Below, piece by piece: positions 58,363 through 64,000 of a stretch of 64,000 nt of DNA. Each line of letters opens with the position of its first letter. Position 1 is the stretch's first letter. The notes under the pieces are model-generated. The model did not search any database, was not told the DNA's origin, and worked only from the letters and a program-made list of their open reading frames with translations. Source of the stretch: Roseateles chitinivorans (lineage in GTDB: Bacteria > Pseudomonadota > Gammaproteobacteria > Burkholderiales > Burkholderiaceae_C); NCBI RefSeq assembly GCF_002761755.1, contig NZ_PEOG01000015.1:43517-107516 (forward strand), given 5' to 3'. Made by a program: the position numbers and the translations under genes.

Positions 58363-60186
58363 TCAGCTGCGCGCAGCGCGCTTGCGGTCGTTTTCCGACA
58401 GGTGGCGCTTGCGCAGGCGCACCGACTTCGGCGTGATCTCGACCAGCTCGTCGTCCTCGATGAACTCGACGCCGTACTCGAGCGTCAGCTCGATCGGGGG
58501 CGTGATCTTGATCGCGTCTTCCTTGCCGCTGACGCGGAAGTTGGTCAGCTGCTTGGTGCGGGTGGCGTTGACCACCAGGTCGTTGTCGCGGCTGTGGATG
58601 CCGACGATCATGCCTTCATAGACCGGATCGTTCGGCTTCACGAACATGCGGCCGCGGTCGTCCAGCTTGCCTAGCGCGTAGGTGAAGATCTCGCCCGCGT
58701 CCATCGAGATCAGCACGCCGTTCTTGCGGCCGGCGATCTCGCCCTTGTGCGGCTCGTAGCCGTCGAAGATGTTGGAGATCAGGCCCGAACCGCGCGTCAG
58801 GTTCAGGAACTCGTTCGAGAAACCGATCAGGCCGCGGGCCGGGATCCGGTACTCGAGGCGCACCCGGCCACGGCCGTCCGGCTCCATGTTGACCAGCTCG
58901 CCCTTGCGCTCGCCCAGCGCCTGCATCACGCCGCCCTGGTGGGTTTCCTCGACGTCGGCGGTGACCAACTCGATCGGCTCGCACTTCTCGCCGTTGATCT
59001 CCTGGAAGACGACGCGCGGCTTGGACACGGCCAGCTCGTAGCCCTCGCGGCGCATGTTCTCCAGCAGGATGGTCAGGTGCAGTTCGCCGCGACCGGACAC
59101 CTCGAAGATGCCGTCCTCGTCGGTTTCCTTCACTCGCAGCGCGACGTTGTGCTGCAGTTCCTTCTGCAGGCGGTCCCAGATCTGGCGGCTGGTGACGAAC
59201 TTGCCTTCACGGCCGGCCAGCGGCGAGGTGTTGACGCAGAAGTTCATCGTCAGCGTCGGCTCGTCGACCTTGAGCATCGGCAGCGGAGCCGGATTGGTCG
59301 GGCTGGTGACGGTCACGCCGATGCCGATTTCCTCGATGCCGTTGATCAGCACGATGTCGCCGGGGCCGGCTTCATTCGTCTGCATGCGGTCCAGGCCCTG
59401 GAAGGTCAGCACCTGGTTGACGCGGCCCTTGGTGACCTTGCCGTCCGGACCTTCCATCACGACCACGTCCATGGCCGGCTTGAGCGTGCCCTGGCTGATG
59501 CGGCCCACGCCGATGCGGCCGACGAAGGTCGAGAAGTCCAGCGCCGAGATCTGCAGCTGCAGCGGGGCGGCCGGGTCGCCGCTCTGCGGCGGCACATGCT
59601 TCAGGATGGTGTCGAACAGGGCGGACATGTCCTCGCCCCACTTGCCGCCGGGCTCGCCCTCCTCCAGCGAGGACCAGCCGTTGATGCCCGAGGCGTACAC
59701 GACCGGGAAGTCCAGCTGCTCGTCGGTGGCGCCGAGCTTGTCGAACAGGTCGAAGGCGGCGTTGATGACCGCGTCCGGCTTGGCGCCCGGCTTGTCGACC
59801 TTGTTCACGACGACGATCGGCTTGAGGCCCAGGGCCAGCGCCTTCTTCGTCACGAAGCGGGTCTGCGGCATCGGGCCTTCCTGCGCGTCGATCAGCAGCA
59901 CCACGCCGTCGACCATCGACAGCGCGCGCTCGACTTCACCGCCGAAGTCCGCGTGTCCCGGGGTGTCGACGATGTTGATGTGGGTGCCCTTCCAGCTCAC
60001 CGCGCAGTTCTTGGCCAGGATGGTGATGCCGCGCTCGCGTTCGATGGCGTTGTTGTCCATCACCGTGTCGACGACCTTCTCGTGCTCGGCGAAGGTGCCG
60101 CTCTGGCGAAGGAGCTGGTCCACCATGGTGGTCTTGCCATGGTCGACGTGGGCGATGATGGCGATGTTGCGGATTTGCTTGCTCAT
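58363..60186 (-). CDS. typA: Translational GTPase TypA/BipA
   Basis: 607 residues. GTPase core with [16 protein letters not shown] (G1), DTPGHADFG (G3) and VVNKVDKPG (G4), followed by beta-barrel and the TypA-specific C-terminal domain ([20 protein letters not shown]). It binds the ribosome and supports growth under stress and low temperature, acting in subunit biogenesis. The length matches the family exactly. It is the last gene of the infB-rbfA-truB-typA run. Confidence 0.97.
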   Translation of the reverse strand: MSKQIRNIAIIAHVDHGKTTMVDQLLRQSGTFAEHEKVVDTVMDNNAIERERGITILAKNCAVSWKGTHINIVDTPGHADFGGEVERALSMVDGVVLLIDAQEGPMPQTRFVTKKALALGLKPIVVVNKVDKPGAKPDAVINAAFDLFDKLGATDEQLDFPVVYASGINGWSSLEEGEPGGKWGEDMSALFDTILKHVPPQSGDPAAPLQLQISALDFSTFVGRIGVGRISQGTLKPAMDVVVMEGPDGKVTKGRVNQVLTFQGLDRMQTNEAGPGDIVLINGIEEIGIGVTVTSPTNPAPLPMLKVDEPTLTMNFCVNTSPLAGREGKFVTSRQIWDRLQKELQHNVALRVKETDEDGIFEVSGRGELHLTILLENMRREGYELAVSKPRVVFQEINGEKCEPIELVTADVEETHQGGVMQALGERKGELVNMEPDGRGRVRLEYRIPARGLIGFSNEFLNLTRGSGLISNIFDGYEPHKGEIAGRKNGVLISMDAGEIFTYALGKLDDRGRMFVKPNDPVYEGMIVGIHSRDNDLVVNATRTKQLTNFRVSGKEDAIKITPPIELTLEYGVEFIEDDELVEITPKSVRLRKRHLSENDRKRAARS

Positions 60187-60274
60187 GGGGCGGCTTTCGC
60201 TTGGAGGGCTTTCTCGGATTTGGAGGAAGTCGGGAACTCGGGGATGTCTCGGGTCTTGTCGGGGCGATGCCGGC

Positions 60275-61234
60275 TCAGGCGGCCTGCATCAGCATGGAAG
60301 CGATCTCGGTGGGGCTCAGCAGCCGGTCGGCGATCAGCTCGCCGCCGGCCACATGGGCGCTGCCCAGGAAGGCGCGCGGCATCTGGCCGTACACCCGCAC
60401 CTGCGGCAGGTCGCCGAGCGCCACCCGCCGGCGCATGCCGGACAGGAAGCGGCCGGCTTCGTCGTTGCTGAGCTCGACCTCGGGCCATTCGCCCAGCAGG
60501 CTGTCCGGGGCCGTCAGCTGCGCCAGACGGCCGGCATCGTCCATCGCCTCTAGCTGCTCCAGCGTCACCGCCTGGTCGATCGAGACCGGACCGCTGGCGG
60601 TGCGGCGCAGGCCGGCCAGATGGGCGCCACAGCCCAGCTTCGCGCCGATGTCCTCGCCCAACGTGCGGATGTAGGTGCCCTTGGTGCAGCGCACGTCGAT
60701 CACGAGCAGCAGCTCGTCAGGCTGCCAGTCGACGATGTCCAGCGCGTGAATCGTCACGTTGCGCGGCTGGCGCTCGACGGTCACGCCCTCGCGGGCCAGC
60801 TCGTAGAGCGCACGGCCCTGGTGCTTGAGCGCCGAGTACATCGGCGGCAGCTGGGAGATCGCGCCCTTGAAGGCTTCGCAGGCGGCGCGGATCGCGTCCA
60901 GGTCCAGCGTTCGCGCGATGGCGTCGCGCTGCTCCAGGATCTCGCCCTCGCCGTCGCCGGTGGTCGTTGTGATGCCCAGCCGCAGCGTCGCGCGGTAGCC
61001 CTTGTCGGCCTCCAACGAGACCTGGCTGAACTTGGTCGCCGCGCCGAAGGTCAGCGGCAGCAGTCCGGTCGCCAGCGGATCCAGCGTGCCGGTGTGACCG
61101 GCCTTCTCGGCGCGCAGGAGGCGCTTGACCTTCTGCAATGCGTCATTGCTGGTCAGGCCGAGGGGCTTGTCCAGCATCAGCACGCCATGCACGGCGCGCT
61201 TCACGATCTTGGGGCGGGGGGCTACTGCGCTCAT
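60275..61234 (-). CDS. truB: tRNA pseudouridine(55) synthase
   Basis: 319 residues from the ATG at 61234 (a GTG one codon earlier is an alternative). Type II TruB with the catalytic Asp in [12 protein letters not shown] and motifs [16 protein letters not shown] and [14 protein letters not shown]. It makes pseudouridine 55 in the T-loop of tRNAs. The C-terminal PUA-like end is present. It lies between rbfA and typA, as in many Betaproteobacteria. Confidence 0.96.
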   Translation of the reverse strand: MSAVAPRPKIVKRAVHGVLMLDKPLGLTSNDALQKVKRLLRAEKAGHTGTLDPLATGLLPLTFGAATKFSQVSLEADKGYRATLRLGITTTTGDGEGEILEQRDAIARTLDLDAIRAACEAFKGAISQLPPMYSALKHQGRALYELAREGVTVERQPRNVTIHALDIVDWQPDELLLVIDVRCTKGTYIRTLGEDIGAKLGCGAHLAGLRRTASGPVSIDQAVTLEQLEAMDDAGRLAQLTAPDSLLGEWPEVELSNDEAGRFLSGMRRRVALGDLPQVRVYGQMPRAFLGSAHVAGGELIADRLLSPTEIASMLMQAA

Positions 61235-61284
61235 CACGGTGCGACGCCCCTCGCGGGGCGCCGTCTGTCGGTCTCGGAGGACGC

Positions 61285-61665
61285 TCAGTCCTCGGTGGTC
61301 TCGTCGTCCTTGGCTCGGTCGGAATTCGCCTTGGCGATCAGGGCGCTCATCTCGGCGGCGCGTTCGGTCGTGCGGTCGAAGTGGAAATGCAGGCTCGGCA
61401 CGGTGTGGATCTGCAGGCGCTTGAACAGGCCGTTGCGGAGGAAGCCCGCCGCCTCGTTCAAGGCCTCGCCGGTGGCCTTCTGGTCGCCGACCAGCAGCGA
61501 ATAGAACACCTTGGCGTGCGCATAGTCGGGCGTGACCTCGACCGCGCTGATCGTCACCATGCCGATGCGCGGGTCCTTCAACTCGCGGATCAGCTCGGCC
61601 AGGTCGCGCTGGATCTGGTCCGCCACGCGCAGACCGCGGTTGGGGATCGATCGCTTGTGACGCAT
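61285..61665 (-). CDS. rbfA: 30S ribosome-binding factor A
   Basis: 126 residues: [20 protein letters not shown], then [20 protein letters not shown] and the [18 protein letters not shown] end. RbfA helps 16S rRNA 5' and 3' end maturation in cold conditions. The KH-fold length is standard, with a charged tail. It lies 76 bp after infB, with a hairpin in the gap. Confidence 0.96.
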   Translation of the reverse strand: MRHKRSIPNRGLRVADQIQRDLAELIRELKDPRIGMVTISAVEVTPDYAHAKVFYSLLVGDQKATGEALNEAAGFLRNGLFKRLQIHTVPSLHFHFDRTTERAAEMSALIAKANSDRAKDDETTED

Positions 61666-61695
61666 GGCTCTTTCCTCACTCTCTCAAACAACAAA

Positions 61696-61720
61696 GCCCG
61701 GCGGGGGTGACCCGCCGGGC
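61696..61720 (-). terminator. Terminator-like hairpin between infB and rbfA
   Basis: GCCCGGCGGG (61696-61705) and CCCGCCGGGC (61711-61720) form a perfect 10-bp stem with a 5-base loop; on the minus strand TTTGTTGTTT follows. It could partially stop transcription out of infB and reduce rbfA-truB-typA expression. Confidence 0.68.
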
Positions 61721-61741
61721 GTGGAGCGGCGGCAGGCTGGG

Positions 61742-64000
61742 TTACAGCGTGCGCGCCACTTCCTTGATTTCGAAGACTTCCAGCTGGTCGCCTTCCTTGA
61801 TGTCGCTGTAGTTCTTCAGCTTGATACCGCACTCGAAGCCCTCGCGGACTTCCTTGACGTCGTCCTTCAGGCGCTTGAGCGACTCGATCTCGCCGGTGTA
61901 GACCACGACGTTGTCGCGCAGCAGGCGGAAGCGCGCATTGCGCGTCACGTGGCCGCTGGTGATCATCGAGCCGGCGATGGTGCCGATCTTGGTCGCCACG
62001 AACACGGTGCGGATCTCGGCGGTACCGATGATCTCCTCGCGCTGCTCCGGTGCCAGCATGCCGGCCATCGCCGCCTTCACCTCATCCACCGCGTCGTAGA
62101 TGATGTTGTAGTAGCGCAGGTCGACGTCGTTGTGCTCGGCCACCTTGCGCGCGCCGGCATCGGCCCGCACGTTGAAGCCGATCACGACGGCCTTGGAGGC
62201 GATCGCCAGGTTGATGTCGGACTCGCTGATCGCGCCGACCGCCGCGTGGACGATCTGCACCTTGACCTCGTCGGTCGACAGCTTGAGCAGCGAGGACGCC
62301 AGCGCTTCCTGCGAACCCTGCACGTCGGCCTTGATGATCAGCGGCAGCGTCTGCACGTCGCCGGCGGTCATGTCGGCGAACATGTTCTCCAGCTTCGCGG
62401 CCTGCTGGCGCGCCAGCTTGACGTCGCGGTACTTGCCGGCGCGGAAGGTCGCGATTTCACGGGCGCGGCGCTCGTCGGCCAGCACCATGAACTCGTCGCC
62501 CGCCTGCGGGACTTCGGTCAGGCCCTGGATCTCGACCGGGATCGACGGACCGGCTTCGGTCGCCGGCTTGCCGTCCTCGTCCAGCATGGCGCGGACACGA
62601 CCGTAGGTCGAGCCGGCCAGCACCACGTCGCCACGCTTGAGCGTGCCCGACTGCACCAGCACCGTCGCGACCGGGCCGCGGCCCTTGTCCAGCTTGGCTT
62701 CGATGACCAGGCCCTTGGCCAGCGAATCCTTCGCCGCCTTCAGTTCCAGCACTTCGGCCTGCAGCAGCACCTGCTCCAGCAGATCGTCGATGCCCTGGCC
62801 GGTCTTGGCCGACACCGGGACGAACGGGGACTCGCCGCCGAATTCCTCGGGCACGACCTCTTCCGCCACCAGCTCGCTCTTGACGCGCTCCGGGTTGGCA
62901 TCGGGCTTGTCGATCTTGTTCATCGCCACCACGATCGGCACGCCAGCGGCCTTCGCGTGGTGGATGGCTTCCTTGGTCTGCGGCATGACGCCGTCATCGG
63001 CGGCCACGACCAGGATGACGATGTCGGTCGCCTTGGCGCCGCGGGCCCGCATGGCCGTGAAGGCCTCGTGACCCGGGGTGTCCAGGAAGGTGACCATGCC
63101 GCGCGGCGTGTCGACGTGATAGGCGCCGATGTGCTGCGTGATGCCGCCGGCTTCGCCTGCCGCCACGCGGGCGCGGCGGATGCTGTCCAGCAGCGAGGTC
63201 TTGCCGTGGTCGACGTGACCCATGACGGTGACGACCGGCGCGCGGGGCAGCAGTTCGTGCTGGCCTTCGGCGGCGGCGCCCTCTTCCTCGAGGAACGCAT
63301 CCGGATCGTCCAGCTTGGCGGCGAACGCCTTGTGGCCCATTTCCTCGACCACGATCATGGCCGTTTCCTGGTCCAGCTGCTGGTTGATGGTGACCATCTG
63401 GCCCAGCTTCATCAGCTGCTTGATGACCTCGGACGCCTTCACCGACATCTTGTGCGCCAGGTCGGCGACCGAGATGGTCTCGGGGATGTGGACTTCCTGG
63501 ACGACCGGCTCATTCGGCGCCTGGAAGTTGGACATCGTCGCGCCGCGATCGTCGCGGCCGCCACGGCGACCCGCCGGGCCACGGCCCGGCGCGCGCCAGC
63601 CGGCGCCACCACCCGGACGCGCACCGGCGCCCGCGTCGCGGCCGCCCGGCTTGCCCGGCGTGCCGCGCTTCTTGTCGTCGGCCCAGCTGGAAGACAGCTT
63701 CTCCGACTTGACCGACTTCTTGTCGCCCGGCTTCGCGCCGGCGCCCGCGGCAGCGGTCGTGCCGGTGGCGCCCGGGGCACCGCCCGGCTTCTTGTGGATC
63801 GTGCCCTTGATGCCGGCCGGAGCGGCCTCGGGCTTGGGCTCTTCCTTCTTCGCGACCAGCACCTTCTTGGGCGCGTTCATCATCGCGCGGATGGCGGCGG
63901 CCTCGGCCTCGGCGGCCTTGCGGCGACGCTCGAGCTCGGCCTGGCGCGCCTTCTCGTCGGCGGCGACATCGGCGGCCTTGACCACGCGCAGCACGGGCTT
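61742..64000 (-). CDS. infB: Translation initiation factor IF-2 (5' end missing)
   Basis: The frame is open to the window edge, so the N-terminal part is missing; about 752 residues remain. A charged and Ala/Pro/Gly-rich linker (including [11 protein letters not shown]) precedes the N2 segment ([20 protein letters not shown]) and the GTPase core: [16 protein letters not shown] (G1), [15 protein letters not shown] (G3), [10 protein letters not shown] (G4). The C1/C2 domains with the fMet-tRNA-binding end follow. IF-2 joins initiator tRNA and ribosomal subunits. It is the first visible gene of the ribosome-maturation run. Confidence 0.96.
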   Translation of the reverse strand, partial: KPVLRVVKAADVAADEKARQAELERRRKAAEAEAAAIRAMMNAPKKVLVAKKEEPKPEAAPAGIKGTIHKKPGGAPGATGTTAAAGAGAKPGDKKSVKSEKLSSSWADDKKRGTPGKPGGRDAGAGARPGGGAGWRAPGRGPAGRRGGRDDRGATMSNFQAPNEPVVQEVHIPETISVADLAHKMSVKASEVIKQLMKLGQMVTINQQLDQETAMIVVEEMGHKAFAAKLDDPDAFLEEEGAAAEGQHELLPRAPVVTVMGHVDHGKTSLLDSIRRARVAAGEAGGITQHIGAYHVDTPRGMVTFLDTPGHEAFTAMRARGAKATDIVILVVAADDGVMPQTKEAIHHAKAAGVPIVVAMNKIDKPDANPERVKSELVAEEVVPEEFGGESPFVPVSAKTGQGIDDLLEQVLLQAEVLELKAAKDSLAKGLVIEAKLDKGRGPVATVLVQSGTLKRGDVVLAGSTYGRVRAMLDEDGKPATEAGPSIPVEIQGLTEVPQAGDEFMVLADERRAREIATFRAGKYRDVKLARQQAAKLENMFADMTAGDVQTLPLIIKADVQGSQEALASSLLKLSTDEVKVQIVHAAVGAISESDINLAIASKAVVIGFNVRADAGARKVAEHNDVDLRYYNIIYDAVDEVKAAMAGMLAPEQREEIIGTAEIRTVFVATKIGTIAGSMITSGHVTRNARFRLLRDNVVVYTGEIESLKRLKDDVKEVREGFECGIKLKNYSDIKEGDQLEVFEIKEVARTL

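Overview
The window is GC-rich chromosomal DNA, estimated by eye at close to 70% GC, from a betaproteobacterium of the order Burkholderiales. The best guess is the Roseateles/Mitsuaria/Rubrivivax group. Support comes from the infB-rbfA-truB-typA block, a PabB-PabC fusion, a DnaE with typical betaproteobacterial ends, and a PEP-CTERM surface protein next to a PrsT-type TPR protein. No rRNA, tRNA, CRISPR array, integrase or transposase was recognised. Genes are dense, and many neighbours overlap by ATGA, GTGA or TGATG junctions, which suggests translational coupling.

Layout. 1-3911: the end of a large patatin-like membrane protein coupled to a lipoprotein, then a second, convergent patatin-like phospholipase. 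3985-5646: a hipBA toxin-antitoxin operon with a clear operator. 5647-12134: dnaE, then a cyclophilin, trhO and an alpha/beta hydrolase. 12274-16606: a five-gene basic amino acid ABC transporter operon in the order aotJQMOP, followed by a convergent DadA-like oxidoreductase, a SnoaL-like protein, a LysR regulator and a DUF1428 protein. 20154-25296: a three-gene condensin-like operon (MksF-, MksE- and MksB-like) with no JetD-type nuclease beside it. 25409-28683: a GNAT protein, a cold-shock/DUF1294 fusion and an RhlE-type RNA helicase, preceded by a structured leader of about 400 nt. 29135-33530: an SNF2-like protein with a SWIM zinc finger and degenerate ATPase motifs, overlapping a pabB-pabC fusion. 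33594-37785: orn, an M48 protease, rsgA, a small membrane protein and an SDR enzyme. 37740-41250: small proteins, an M3 peptidase and a secreted coiled-coil protein. 41481-46967: yaeQ, an S9 peptidase, a GNAT-DUF924 fusion, a 34-bp inverted-repeat element and an acyl-CoA synthetase. 47216-49683: a molybdopterin-fold protein without cysteine, coupled to a hybrid histidine kinase. 49768-52577: a Septu-like (PtuA ATPase plus PtuB HNH) defence pair followed by a small coiled-coil membrane protein. 52609-58212: murB, yajQ, the TPR protein and the PEP-CTERM protein with a sigma-54-type promoter. 58363-64000: typA, truB, rbfA and the incomplete infB.

How the genes work together. Most of the window is housekeeping: replication, tRNA and ribosome maturation, folate and cell-wall synthesis. 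Set into it are three accessory systems that handle DNA or stress: hipBA, the condensin-like trio and the Septu-like pair. A fourth piece, the PrsT/PEP-CTERM pair, connects to an exosortase and a PrsK/PrsR/RpoN circuit that must be encoded elsewhere. All functional calls rest on motif reading of the sequence; no database search was possible.
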